59,682 bases of DNA from Mastigocoleus sp. MO_188.B34. Lineage in GTDB: Bacteria > Cyanobacteriota > Cyanobacteriia > Cyanobacteriales > Nostocaceae. The stretch is taken from NCBI RefSeq assembly GCF_030065675.1, contig NZ_JASJDK010000044.1:1-59682 (forward strand), read 5' to 3'. The translations under genes were made by a program, and so were the position numbers. Positions 9,084-18,618 of this stretch are shown piece by piece. The notes under the pieces were generated by a model. That model had not been told where the DNA came from. It searched no databases and saw only the letters and a program-made list of their open reading frames with translations. How positions within the stretch are numbered: the first letter of the stretch is position 1; every line of letters starts with the position of its first letter.

Positions 9084-11054
9084 ATGCTTAACAGTTCGGA
9101 AAATACTGAGTTAAATGGTATCTTTAGTAGAATAAAATTTCGTAAAAAATCGAATAAATCCCAGTCATCACAAAATAGTTTTCATAAGTTCTTAAACCAC
9201 CTGAATGTCAGTCAAAAAATTGGCTTTGGATACGGTGTAGCGATCGGTATAGCCATATGCGGTACTATGTCAGGGATTGTCACCTCCAATTATTACAAAA
9301 GTAAAGCCCGTCAAAAAGAACAGCATGCTCACGAACAAGTAGAAATAGTTCGGAGATTGCAAGCTTCAATTTTGCAGTCACGAACCCATCAACAACAGTT
9401 TATTCCATTGGTAAATCAGCCAAAAGACTTAAAAGATGAATATTCCCATTTTCTTGAGCATGCAGCAACGGTGAGAAAAACTTGGTCTGAGATCAAATCT
9501 TTTGTCTCTCATACCAATACAAAAGGTGAAGACCATGGAGTACATGCTGATGGAATCCCTAAGTTGCTCCAAACTTATCGAGGTATCCCAGAAGCTTACT
9601 TCCAAGAAATACAACATATCCTACAAAAGATAGATTCGTCGTCTAATTTAGATTCACCAGAAAAAATCGCAAATGCTCAAAAGCTATTATTAGATTTTAC
9701 TAATAGTCCTTTAGCATTAAAGTTTGACGGAATTTCAGATGATTTAACCGAGTTGGTAAAAATTTCCGACCATCACTATTTTGAAGCAGAGGAGTTCATA
9801 AAAAATACTGAGCGAATTCAGTTTTGGGTAGCGTTTGTTAGCATCTCTTTATCGACAACATTGGCAATCTTATTTGCATACTACATCAGTATAAGTATTT
9901 CTCGACCTCTGAAAGATTTAACTCATATAGCTAAAGAAGTTACACAAAAATCAAATTTTGAATTACAAGCTTCTACAACCACCACAGATGAAGTTGGTGT
10001 TTTAGCTACTTCCTTCAACCAAATGATTTTTAAGGTTAAAGAACTCTTAGCAGAACAAATCAACACCAATCAAAAATTAGAATCCTACAACGATAATTTG
10101 GAAGAAAAAGTAGAGAAGCGAACTCAGGAATTAATTGAGAAAAACTTCATTTTGGAAAAAACTCTCAAGGAACTCAAAAAAACTCAAGGTCAACTGATTC
10201 AAAATGAGAAAATGTCCAGTTTGGGACAATTAGTTGCAGGCATTGCCCATGAAATTAATAACCCTGTAAACTTTATTCACGGTAATCTCTCACATGCTGA
10301 CGAATATATTCAAGATCTCCTGGGATTAGTAGAAATTTACCAAGAAGAATATCCTGAACCTACAACTAAAGTTCAAGAAGAAATAGAGTCAATAGATTTA
10401 GATTTTCTCAATGAAGATCTCCCCAAACTTTTAGCTTCAATGAAGGTTGGTTCTCTACGTATTCGTGAAATAATTAAATCCCTACGTAACTTCTCTCGTC
10501 TTGACGAATCCGAATATAAGCAAGCAGATATCCATGAGGGTATTGACAGTACCCTAATGATTCTTCAAAATCGTTTGAAGGTAAAAGCAGAATCCTCTGG
10601 AATTGAGATTGTCAAAAACTATGGGGAATTACCCTTAGTTGAATGTTATCCCGGTCAACTCAATCAAGTATTTATGAACTTAATCAGTAATGCAATTGAT
10701 GCTTTAGATGAATACAAGCAGCAGAGTAAGCAGGAAAAAAATACGGGTTTATCAACCGAAGATGTTCGAGCAACAAAAAGTCAGATTCGGATTTCTACTC
10801 AGACTTTAGACTCTAAATCCGTAGCTATTTGCATAGCAGATAATGGACCTGGAATACCAGGAAACACTATCTCCAGATTATTTGATCCTTTCTTTACGAC
10901 CAAAGAAGTAGGAAAAGGAACCGGGTTAGGATTAGCAATTAGCCATCAAATAATTGTAGAAAAGCATAATGGCAAATTAGAGTGTCTATCTCGACTTGGT
11001 GAAGGAACTGAATTTATAATTAAAATCCCAATTACACAAATCACAACATCATAG
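9084..11054 (+). CDS. Membrane-bound sensor histidine kinase (HAMP, coiled coil, HATPase)
   Basis: 656 residues. Transmembrane segment 1 is at about 48-68 and segment 2 at about 246-270, with roughly 175 residues outside the membrane between them as a sensor. A HAMP segment (RPLKDLTHIAKEVTQ) and a long coiled coil follow. The phospho-accepting histidine is H389 in GIAHEINNPVNFIHGN. The ATP-binding domain shows the N box (NLISNAIDALDE), G1 (DNGPGIPG), F box (FDPFFTTK) and G2 (GKGTGLGLAIS). The kinase core belongs to the cyanobacterial NPVNFI type and is closely related to the kinase at 48415-50052. No response regulator lies next to it, so it is an orphan kinase. Ligand and target are unknown. 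Confidence 0.93.
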   Translation: MLNSSENTELNGIFSRIKFRKKSNKSQSSQNSFHKFLNHLNVSQKIGFGYGVAIGIAICGTMSGIVTSNYYKSKARQKEQHAHEQVEIVRRLQASILQSRTHQQQFIPLVNQPKDLKDEYSHFLEHAATVRKTWSEIKSFVSHTNTKGEDHGVHADGIPKLLQTYRGIPEAYFQEIQHILQKIDSSSNLDSPEKIANAQKLLLDFTNSPLALKFDGISDDLTELVKISDHHYFEAEEFIKNTERIQFWVAFVSISLSTTLAILFAYYISISISRPLKDLTHIAKEVTQKSNFELQASTTTTDEVGVLATSFNQMIFKVKELLAEQINTNQKLESYNDNLEEKVEKRTQELIEKNFILEKTLKELKKTQGQLIQNEKMSSLGQLVAGIAHEINNPVNFIHGNLSHADEYIQDLLGLVEIYQEEYPEPTTKVQEEIESIDLDFLNEDLPKLLASMKVGSLRIREIIKSLRNFSRLDESEYKQADIHEGIDSTLMILQNRLKVKAESSGIEIVKNYGELPLVECYPGQLNQVFMNLISNAIDALDEYKQQSKQEKNTGLSTEDVRATKSQIRISTQTLDSKSVAICIADNGPGIPGNTISRLFDPFFTTKEVGKGTGLGLAISHQIIVEKHNGKLECLSRLGEGTEFIIKIPITQITTS

Positions 11055-11442
11055 AAATCAATGATTTGTTTGATCACATAATTTCAGGGTTTCTACCACT
11101 TTGACAATAAATAGGGATCCAATTTATTTAATTCATAGCTTATTTAATTTATTTTATGCGATCGATTAGACGCACCTGCGGTGTTTATTGACGCCGCATA
11201 GCCGTTTGTTGGCGCGCTGAACGCCGGAAGAAGTGCGTCCAAATGGGCTTATCGCGATTGTGTTTTATTGCTATATCTATATCAAGAAATACATTTAATA
11301 TCATGTCCGCTTAATTACTTATGAAAAAATATGTTTGTTTGTAGTAGCGCTTTAGCGCCATAGCAAAGATATTGGCGCTCAAGCGCTACTACGAACCTTA
11401 TCGCAAGTGTTTTACTGGACATGATATAACTTGGTTGGTAGT
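11055..11442. other. Intergenic region with GC-rich inverted repeats and a MITE-like element
   Basis: Convergent-gene gap of 388 bases. Bases 11156-11240 form a GC-rich island with inverted repeats (GACGCAC near 11170, GTGCGTC near 11233). The rest is taken by the element at 11298-11427. There is no gene. Confidence 0.6.
11298..11427. mobile_element. MITE-like element with 11-base terminal inverted repeats and a long internal hairpin
   Basis: 130 bases bounded by ATATCATGTCC (11298-11308) and its inverse GGACATGATAT (11417-11427). Inside lies a hairpin with 20-base arms at 11341-11360 and 11373-11392 that differ at one position (GTAGTAGCGC core). The first 45 bases (11298-11342) recur identically at 59390-59434. 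The structure suits a non-autonomous element moved by a transposase encoded elsewhere. Confidence 0.65.
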
Positions 11443-12855
11443 TTATTTATTTGTACATTTTCTTTTTTGTTGTTCCATAGTTTTGTATATTTTTTTTGGA
11501 ATATCAAATATCGCATTAGTGTAAAGTCGCTCAAACTCTCGAACATAATGAGCAGCAACTTGCGGGTTATCTACAATTAAAACAGTTTCATCATTTTTAT
11601 GATTAGCTGCTTCCGACCAATTGTGAGAACCTGTAATAACTAATTTTTTGTCTATGACTGCAAACTTATGATGCAGTAGATCGCCTTTTGGTAATAAAGG
11701 GACTCCAACTGTATTAATTGGATTTTCCCAGGGATTATTGTCTGGTTCATATTTACATTTTCTTTTAATTGCAATACCCAACATATCTAAGGCTTCGCTG
11801 TAGGAACGATAAGCAAAATCTTTTTCAATTAAAGCTCTAATTTTTATGTTATTTTTACTTCGCCATTTCAAAGTATTTGCCAGTTGTTGAGCAGAAAATA
11901 CAAATAATGCCATGTCGATGGATTCTCTAGCAGACTTTAGGCTTAGATCGATTAAACCATTACTAGTCTCAATCCAATCATTGGTGCGAGAAATCGGTGA
12001 GAATTTAACCGTAATTTTATTGTTACCTAAGATAATTTTTCTAGCTTTTCTTAAAGGTTTTTGAATCCCAAATTTACTATCATTTTTTCCTCCTACACCA
12101 TCGCCCCACATAATATTAAATTCTTCGGTGAATAAAGTTGCTAATTTAGGGCTATCTATTTTCAACAAATTATTAACGTTACCTAAACTATTAGGATTGC
12201 TATAGTCACCGTGGATTCCACTTAAAGTTAAATTACTAGAGGTTAAAATCACAAATCTATTATCTATAATCGCAAATTTATGATGCATTAAACCACTACC
12301 CTTAGAACCATCTTCAGTATCATCAATGATAGGAATATTTGCTTTTTTTAAAATTAATAAAGCGTCTCTTTGAGCAATTTCATCCTGACTAAGTTTGCCA
12401 TCGTTGTTAATATCTGCAAAATTTTTAAAATCTTGATAGCGTTGGCGCTCTCTTTGTGGTAGTGACGTAATTTCTGTAGATGTAAAACTACTCCAAGGAC
12501 GACTATATTTATTTTCGAGAATAATTCTTATTTTTACCCCTACCCTGTACCTATCAACTAATGCTTGAGCAACTTTTGGCAAACGTAATTCTTGGACTGC
12601 AACATCTATACTACTTTTCGCTTCGGCGATAGCATTTATAATTTGTTTTTCTAAATTATCTCCAAGTCGGGTTTTCATGCGATATTGTTCTCGATACTTA
12701 GAAGCAGTCGAATGATTAAAGTAAACTTGAACAAATTTATCTTGAGGTAGTTGTTGTTGCAGTTTCTTGGGAGAATAGATTTGTTGACAGCCAGTGAGAA
12801 GAAAGAATAATAAAAAGATTTGGGAATAATATTTGTGGTTATAAAACAGACGCAC
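11443..12855 (-). CDS. Phospholipase D-like lipoprotein with an internal EF-hand
   Basis: 470 residues, GTG start. The N-terminus is a lipoprotein signal (IFLLFFLLTGC, lipid cysteine at about 23), so it is probably anchored outside the cytoplasmic membrane. There are two HKD catalytic motifs: HHKFAIIDN (H192, K193, D198) and HHKFAVIDK near residue 405, each followed by a G/S-x-x-N-W/L-S/T pattern (TSSNLT, TGSHNWS). This is the pseudo-dimeric PLD arrangement used by phospholipases and endonucleases. Between the halves, residues 148-159 (DINNDGKLSQDE) form a textbook EF-hand calcium loop, which is unusual and suggests calcium control. The substrate could be phospholipid or extracellular DNA. 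The gene stands alone. Confidence 0.85.
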   Translation of the reverse strand: MRLFYNHKYYSQIFLLFFLLTGCQQIYSPKKLQQQLPQDKFVQVYFNHSTASKYREQYRMKTRLGDNLEKQIINAIAEAKSSIDVAVQELRLPKVAQALVDRYRVGVKIRIILENKYSRPWSSFTSTEITSLPQRERQRYQDFKNFADINNDGKLSQDEIAQRDALLILKKANIPIIDDTEDGSKGSGLMHHKFAIIDNRFVILTSSNLTLSGIHGDYSNPNSLGNVNNLLKIDSPKLATLFTEEFNIMWGDGVGGKNDSKFGIQKPLRKARKIILGNNKITVKFSPISRTNDWIETSNGLIDLSLKSARESIDMALFVFSAQQLANTLKWRSKNNIKIRALIEKDFAYRSYSEALDMLGIAIKRKCKYEPDNNPWENPINTVGVPLLPKGDLLHHKFAVIDKKLVITGSHNWSEAANHKNDETVLIVDNPQVAAHYVREFERLYTNAIFDIPKKIYKTMEQQKRKCTNK

Positions 12856-13163
12856 AGTATTCTGCTAAAAATTAGTTAGTAGTGAACTACTCTTATAGTT
12901 CCCAATTTAGAGACTTTACTGAGTACCCACTCACAAATAAACTCAGCTATGTCGATTAAGACTCCAGGCTAATACCCTGATGGGTTATCAAAATATAAAC
13001 TTTCCAGCTAAATTGAAAAAATATTTCTCATACTAAGAAAAACGTCCTTTTATCCACTAATAATCATGAACTATAAAAAAAAATGTCAGAATTTGCTCGA
13101 TTAACTATGTAAGCTAAAAATAGAGACAGCCTGTTGCCAGCATATGTTTTCACTCATACTTTT

Positions 13164-14330
13164 ATGCAAGTTTATTTAGACTACAGCGCCACCACCCCTA
13201 CCCGTCCAGAAGCTATAACCACAATGCAAGCAGTAATGACCAATCAATGGGGAAACCCATCTAGCTTGCATGAGTGGGGACAACGTGCAGCAACGGTGAT
13301 AGAACAAGCAAGAATGCAGGTTGCTGCTTTAATTAATGCACCCGCTGAATCGATAATCTTCACAAGTGGAGGTACCGAAGCTGATAACCTCGCCATTATG
13401 GGCGTTGCTCGTTGGTATACCGAACCCCAGCATATAATTATTTCCAGTGTCGAGCATTCTGCGGTTTCCGAACCAGTAAAATTACTTGAAGAATGGGGTT
13501 GGGAAGTAACGCGTTTGGCGGTTGATGCTAAAGGTAGAGTTAATCCCCTTGATTTGAAAGCAGCTTTGCAGGATAACACTGTTCTGATTTCGGTAATCTA
13601 CGGACAAAGTGAAATTGGAACAGTACAACCAATTGAAGAATTAGGCAAAATTGCTCGCAGTGCAAATATTTTATTTCATACTGATGCCGTACAAGCTGCA
13701 GGACGTTTACCTATTGACGTCCAAAAAACATCAGTAGACTTACTGAGTATTTCCAGTCATAAAATTTATGGACCACAGGGAGCAGGTGCATTGTACGTGC
13801 GTCCGGGGGTAGAGTTAATTCCCTTGGTTTTGGGGGGCGGTCAAGAAGCGCGTTTGCGTTCTGGAACCCAAGCAACTCCTATAATTGCTGGATTTGGAAC
13901 TGCTGCGGAATTAGCAGCCCAAGAATTATCGCTGGAAACGCCAAGGCTGATTGAGTTGAGAAATAGGTTGTTTGCCCAACTTGCTGATATCCCTGGGTTA
14001 ATACCTACCGGCGATCTAATTCAACGCTTACCCCATCACGTTAGCTTTTGTTTAGAACAAACTGATGGAGGAAGAATTAGCGGAAAAACTCTGGTTAGAC
14101 AAATGAATTTAGCTGGAATTGGTATTAGTGCTGGTGCTGCTTGTAGTAGTGGTAAACTCAACCCGAGTTCTATTTTGTTAGCAATGGGTTTTGACGAACA
14201 AGTAGCATTAGGTGCGATTCGCATGACGTTGGGACGTTACACTACCGAAGCCGATGTAGATTGGGTCGCAATGGTATTTCAGCAGGTTTTAGAGCGACTA
14301 CAACCAGAGTTATCTTTAGCCAAGAGTTAA
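13164..14330 (+). CDS. Cysteine desulfurase, NifS/IscS family
   Basis: 388-residue PLP enzyme of aminotransferase class V that releases sulfur from cysteine for iron-sulfur clusters or thio-modification. The start MQVYLDYSATTPTRPEA is classic; I choose the ATG at 13164 over an upstream TTG at 13134. Further marks are TSGGTEADNLAI, HTDAVQAAG, the PLP lysine in SSHKIYGPQGAGALYVRP, and the sulfur-carrying cysteine in SAGAACSSGK on a long loop, as in group I desulfurases. No isc, nif or suf genes are adjacent, so I leave the symbol blank: it may be the housekeeping IscS-like enzyme. A strong terminator follows. Confidence 0.92.
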   Translation: MQVYLDYSATTPTRPEAITTMQAVMTNQWGNPSSLHEWGQRAATVIEQARMQVAALINAPAESIIFTSGGTEADNLAIMGVARWYTEPQHIIISSVEHSAVSEPVKLLEEWGWEVTRLAVDAKGRVNPLDLKAALQDNTVLISVIYGQSEIGTVQPIEELGKIARSANILFHTDAVQAAGRLPIDVQKTSVDLLSISSHKIYGPQGAGALYVRPGVELIPLVLGGGQEARLRSGTQATPIIAGFGTAAELAAQELSLETPRLIELRNRLFAQLADIPGLIPTGDLIQRLPHHVSFCLEQTDGGRISGKTLVRQMNLAGIGISAGAACSSGKLNPSSILLAMGFDEQVALGAIRMTLGRYTTEADVDWVAMVFQQVLERLQPELSLAKS

Positions 14331-14366
14331 ATAGGAAAGTTATTGATTAATTAATTTAAGTATCAC

Positions 14367-14400
14367 AATCGTGTGTTTTACCAATAACACGCGATTTTAT
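14367..14400 (+). terminator. Rho-independent terminator after the cysteine desulfurase gene
   Basis: Stem AATCGTGTGTT (14367-14377) pairs with AACACGCGATT (14386-14396) with one G-U-type mismatch, and a T-rich tail follows. It lies 37 bases beyond the stop codon. Confidence 0.75.
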
Positions 14401-14526
14401 TTTGTAATAATAAAAAAAATAGTAAATCATTATTTTGCTGAAAACTGAAAAAGAAAAAAAGCAGGAGATAAAAAATAAATATTATATTTTGTTTGGGGGA
14501 ATCTATCGAATACATTCCCCTATTTT

Positions 14527-15156
14527 TTAATCCCAACCACGCACAATTTTATGAACCCGAGCTAAATACCACATATAATCATCAATTCGGTAAGATTCAG
14601 CCTTATTAATATAAGACCGAGCATCTTCTGGGCGATCGCCAGCTTCAAAATATAATCCTACATATAGGTGACTATAAAATTTGGAACGCTTGTCGAAAGG
14701 ATTTCCTATTTTTAATACATCTTCTATGGAGCAATTCCCCCCATAAAGTTGGTAAACTTTACGCATGACTAAACGGGGATCGTTTTTTACAGAGAGTAAA
14801 GATTTACGCGCTTCATCTGACCCTTGAAGACGAGCTATGCAAAGATAACGCCAAACAGTTTCTTCTACATCTTGGGAATTAACAGTTAAGTCTATTTCAA
14901 ACTGAGAAGCACCTTCAGCAAATCTTTGGGCGTAGTAATAGGATAATCCTCGCTGCCATAAATAGGGAGTTATACTCGGTTTTAATTTTTCTGCGGTGTC
15001 AAAATCAGTAATAGATTCGCTAATTTGAGCCAGTTTAAATTTGACCATCCCCCTCTGTACGTAAGCTCCAGGGTTGTCGGGGTGAGTTGAAACCAGGTTA
15101 TTGTAGTGTTCTAATTCCTTGTGGAGTGAATTATTGAGTGAGTTATTTAAATTCAT
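14527..15156 (-). CDS. Tetratricopeptide-repeat protein
   Basis: 209 residues with TPR helices: YVQRGMVKFKLAQISESITDFDTAEKLKP and the following YLWQRGLSYYYAQRFAEGASQF unit show the W/G/Y/A/F/A/P spacing of TPRs, and the C-terminal FYSHLYVGLYFEAGDRPEDA repeats the pattern. There is no signal peptide or membrane segment, so it is probably a cytosolic scaffold or assembly factor. Similar short TPR proteins occur across cyanobacteria and in plastids, but I cannot name a partner. It is divergent from the oxoprolinase-like gene, 159 bases away. Confidence 0.75.
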   Translation of the reverse strand: MNLNNSLNNSLHKELEHYNNLVSTHPDNPGAYVQRGMVKFKLAQISESITDFDTAEKLKPSITPYLWQRGLSYYYAQRFAEGASQFEIDLTVNSQDVEETVWRYLCIARLQGSDEARKSLLSVKNDPRLVMRKVYQLYGGNCSIEDVLKIGNPFDKRSKFYSHLYVGLYFEAGDRPEDARSYINKAESYRIDDYMWYLARVHKIVRGWD

Positions 15157-15315
15157 CTGAAAAAGTTGTTCCTACGGAGGTATTTAAAAGTATTTATAAA
15201 TATTAAATACTTATTTCGTCGTAACTCACCTTACTTGAGAATTGATTTTTTAAAGACCTAATATCCTGCTAATCTACTTTTAGATGATGGGTAAATACAG
15301 TGGGTAAATTAAGTA

Positions 15316-17439
15316 ATGTTGAAGGTATTTGCTGACAGGGGTGGTACATTTACAGATATTGTTGCTGTTACTGACGACCAAGGGATAGTAAATCGACTGG
15401 TAGCACCTCAAAGTAGTTTACCCCAACGTTTTTTAATCGTTCCTCTTACTGAAGGAAAGTGGGTGATTGTTTATAAATTACTTTCAGAAAATCCCGAGCA
15501 ATATCAAGATGCAGTAATTCAAGGTATCCTCGATATTATCGGAGTTACAAATGATGAACCCATACCCCCTACAGCAATAGAAGTTGTAAAAATGGGAACT
15601 ACAGTTGCGACCAATGCACTATTAGAAAGAAAAGGCGACCGGGTTGCACTTTTAATTACCAAAGGTTTCAAAGATGCTTTGCGAATTGGTTACCAAAACC
15701 GCCCTGATATCTTTGCTCGTCAGATAATTTTACCTACCATGCTTTACGAGCAGGTAATAGAGGTCGAACAAAGGTATGATGCTCGAGGTAATGAATTAAT
15801 TCCACTGAATATCACAGCAGTGACCAAAGATTTACAAGCTGTTTACCGGACAGGTATTCGTAGTTGTGCCATAGTTTTTATGCATAGCGATCGCTATCCT
15901 CACCACGAACAACAGGTCGCTCAAATCGCCCAAGAAATTGGATTTACGCAGATATCTATATCCCATCAAGTGAGTCCTTTGATGAAATTGGTTAGCCGTG
16001 GGGATACAACCGTTGTGGATGCATATTTAACTCCAATACTGAGTCGCTATATTAACCAAGTTGCCAGTCAGTTACCCAGAGTCAAACTCATGTTTATGAA
16101 ATCTGACGGGGGTTTGATTGCAGCGGAAAAATTCCAAGGGAAAGATAGTATTTTAAGTGGTCCTGCTGGGGGTATTGTCGGTGCTGTACAAACTGGTAAA
16201 AGAGCGGGTTTTGAAAAAATAATTACCTTTGACATGGGTGGAACCAGTACGGATGTCGCCCACTTCAAAGGAGAATACGAACGTCAACTAGAATCAGAAA
16301 TCGCCGGAGCGCGGATGCGAGTTCCCGTCTTAGCAATTAATACCATTGCTGCTGGTGGGGGTTCCATTCTTTTTTTTGATGGTTCTAGTTATCGCGTAGG
16401 ACCAGAATCAGCAGGTGCAAATCCTGGACCTGCTTCTTACAGACGTGGGGGACCATTAGCTGTAACCGACGCCAATGTGATGTTAGGCAAAATTCACCCC
16501 CAATATTTCCCGGCTGTTTTTGGAATAGATGGGAATTTACCTTTAGATAAAAATATCGTCGCTGAAAAATTTGCACAACTAGCCCAAGATATCGCAACAG
16601 TGACCGGAAATACTTCTACACCAGAACAAGTAGCAGCTGGGTTTATTGCGATCGCAGTGGAGAATATGGCAAATGCAATTAAAAAAATCAGTCTGCAAAG
16701 GGGTTACGATGTTACCCAATATGTGCTTTGCTGTTTCGGTGGTGCTGGAGCACAGGTAGCTTGTTTAATTGCTGATACTTTGGGGATGAAACAAATATTT
16801 TTGCATCCTTATGCTGGGGTTCTTTCAGCTTATGGAATGGGTTTAGCAGATATGAGAGCAATCAGGGAAAGAGGTGTGGAAAAGATTTTAAATGGAGAAT
16901 TAATTTCCCAACTGCAGCAATTAATGAGAATTTTGGAAGAAGCAGGAAAAAGCGAACTGAGTGGGGAAGTCAGCGCAGAGATGCATCGACAGGAAGTATT
17001 AAAAAAGGTGAATTTAAAATATGAGGGGACGAGTTCAACTTTGAGCATTGATTTTATTCCCGATGTAGAAATGATGCGCGCTGACTTCGAGCAAGAACAT
17101 AAATTGAGATATGGTTTTGTGCAATCGGAGAAAGCATTAATAGTAGAATCAGGATCAGTGGAAGTTATTCAAAAAATGGATACTCCCACAGAAGCTGTAA
17201 TTACTCGCATTCGCGGATTAGATGAAACTCCTGATGCTGTTGAAATAGTAAAAATTTTTGCTGCAGAGCAATGGTATGATACCCCTGTTTATCGACGGGA
17301 AGATTTGCAACCAGGAGATATCATTAATGGTTCTGCAATTATTGTGGAGAAAATTAGCACAATTGTAGTTGAGCCTAAATGGACAGCAAAATTAACTCAA
17401 TACAATCATTTAATTTTAGAGCGCAGCACAGAACTTTAA
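15316..17439 (+). CDS. HyuA-type subunit (N-terminal half) of 5-oxoprolinase/hydantoinase
   Basis: 707 residues. The start FADRGGTFTDIVAV, then KLLSENPEQYQDAVIQG, MGTTVATNALLERKG, GPAGGIVGA, FDMGGTSTDVAH and NTIAAGGGSI are signatures of the ATP-binding HyuA half of ATP-dependent 5-oxoprolinase, which opens 5-oxoproline to glutamate in the glutathione cycle. In the usual single-chain enzyme of about 1,200-1,300 residues, a HyuB half follows. Here the protein stops right at the expected junction (HLILERSTEL, then TAA), and no HyuB gene lies downstream. Either HyuB is encoded elsewhere, or the gene has lost its second half. A Rid-family gene starts 33 bases later, probably co-transcribed. Confidence 0.85.
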   Translation: MLKVFADRGGTFTDIVAVTDDQGIVNRLVAPQSSLPQRFLIVPLTEGKWVIVYKLLSENPEQYQDAVIQGILDIIGVTNDEPIPPTAIEVVKMGTTVATNALLERKGDRVALLITKGFKDALRIGYQNRPDIFARQIILPTMLYEQVIEVEQRYDARGNELIPLNITAVTKDLQAVYRTGIRSCAIVFMHSDRYPHHEQQVAQIAQEIGFTQISISHQVSPLMKLVSRGDTTVVDAYLTPILSRYINQVASQLPRVKLMFMKSDGGLIAAEKFQGKDSILSGPAGGIVGAVQTGKRAGFEKIITFDMGGTSTDVAHFKGEYERQLESEIAGARMRVPVLAINTIAAGGGSILFFDGSSYRVGPESAGANPGPASYRRGGPLAVTDANVMLGKIHPQYFPAVFGIDGNLPLDKNIVAEKFAQLAQDIATVTGNTSTPEQVAAGFIAIAVENMANAIKKISLQRGYDVTQYVLCCFGGAGAQVACLIADTLGMKQIFLHPYAGVLSAYGMGLADMRAIRERGVEKILNGELISQLQQLMRILEEAGKSELSGEVSAEMHRQEVLKKVNLKYEGTSSTLSIDFIPDVEMMRADFEQEHKLRYGFVQSEKALIVESGSVEVIQKMDTPTEAVITRIRGLDETPDAVEIVKIFAAEQWYDTPVYRREDLQPGDIINGSAIIVEKISTIVVEPKWTAKLTQYNHLILERSTEL

Positions 17440-17472
17440 AGTTAGCACACTAAAACGAACCAAAATAAACCT

Positions 17473-17877
17473 ATGACGGAACGCCAAATTATATCCAGTG
17501 GAACAACCTGGGAACCAATTGTCGGATATTCCCGTGCGCTTCGGGTTGGTAATATCATTCATATTTCGGGGACAACGGCTATAGATAATGATGGAAATAT
17601 TGTCGGTGTGGGTGACTCATATCTCCAAACAGTACAGATTATTCATAATATTGAGTCAGCGTTGAAAAGACTGGATAGTTCTTTAGCAGATGTTGTCCGC
17701 ACTCGAATTTATGTAGTTAATATTGATGACTGGGAGCAAATCGGTCGCGCACATGGAGAATTTTTTCAATATATTAGACCTGCTTGCAGTATGGTTGAAG
17801 TTAGTCGCTTGATTTTACCCGAAGTTTTGGTGGAAATTGAAGCGGAAGCAATAGTTGGTTTCCAATGGATGGGTTAA
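17473..17877 (+). CDS. Rid (YjgF/YER057c/UK114) family protein, non-canonical
   Basis: 134 residues covering the whole trimeric Rid fold: [30 protein letters not shown] and a C-terminal [19 protein letters not shown]. In RidA the iminase arginine sits in PARSCVEV. Here the matching stretch reads PACSMVEV, so Cys replaces Arg and classical 2-aminoacrylate deaminase activity is unlikely. It is therefore one of the other Rid subfamilies, often tied to a particular amino-acid or heterocycle pathway. Close spacing behind the oxoprolinase-like gene suggests a joint role in cyclic amide or amino-acid breakdown. Confidence 0.85.
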   Translation: MTERQIISSGTTWEPIVGYSRALRVGNIIHISGTTAIDNDGNIVGVGDSYLQTVQIIHNIESALKRLDSSLADVVRTRIYVVNIDDWEQIGRAHGEFFQYIRPACSMVEVSRLILPEVLVEIEAEAIVGFQWMG

Positions 17878-18083
17878 CTGGTGGGGTGATGATGGGAAAA
17901 ACGCATGTCTATCTATTTTAAGTACTTGGGCAAAATTAATTAGACATTTTTTTGAGGTAGGAAACAGGGAACGGGGAACGGAGAACAGGTAATATAACTC
18001 GATAGTAAATATATAAATAATTTTGCTTACCTACTTATTGCTTAAGTAAGTAGAAAAAATAATCGCTTTTTGCCACAATCAAG

Positions 18084-18338
18084 ATGAATCATGAATCTAT
18101 ATTGAATCTCGAAGTCAGTAAACCTGTTAGACGTTACGACTTTGATTCACTCAAAGTAATAGGAACATTTGCAGTGTTTATTTTCCACTGTCTGCGATTT
18201 TTCGATCTTGGAGTTTGGCACGTTAAAAATAATGAGCTTAATGCGATCGCAAGCATTTCTGCCATAATTTTACTGCAATGGATAATGCCTTTGTTTTTTG
18301 TCTTGTCCGGAGCTATATGGGGGGATTTAGGGGGCTAG
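18084..18338 (+). pseudogene. Acyltransferase-3 family membrane protein, N-terminal fragment
   Basis: 84 codons. RRYDFDSLKVIGTFAVFIFHCLRFFD followed by LQWIMPLFFVLSGA is the beginning of the acyltransferase-3/OatA-type membrane acyltransferases (about 350-400 residues, ten or more helices): the first helix with its FxxH motif and the second helix ending FFVLSG. The frame stops soon after. A short hydrophobic frame around 18356-18412 (LIYATPFIYVLLRIKM) may be the decayed C-terminal end, which would imply an internal deletion. It is not a functional enzyme. Confidence 0.7.
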
Positions 18339-18618
18339 ACATAAATTTTTTAAATTCATCCCTCATTTATGCAACGCCTTTTATTTATGTATTACTGCGA
18401 ATTAAAATGTAATAAATGTATCGAATAACTTGATACTTTAACAATAAATTAGTTACCATGGTTAATAAAGAATCAACAAAATGTAAAGTAAACTTTTGAC
18501 TGTTACTGGATTCTGATAACTTATTGAAACAGAGTAACTTTGCAATTCTTTAAAGAATTGTTTATTTGCTGATGGCGTTGGGAACGCAGTCACAATTCAT
18601 TTTCATTTTTCAAAAATT

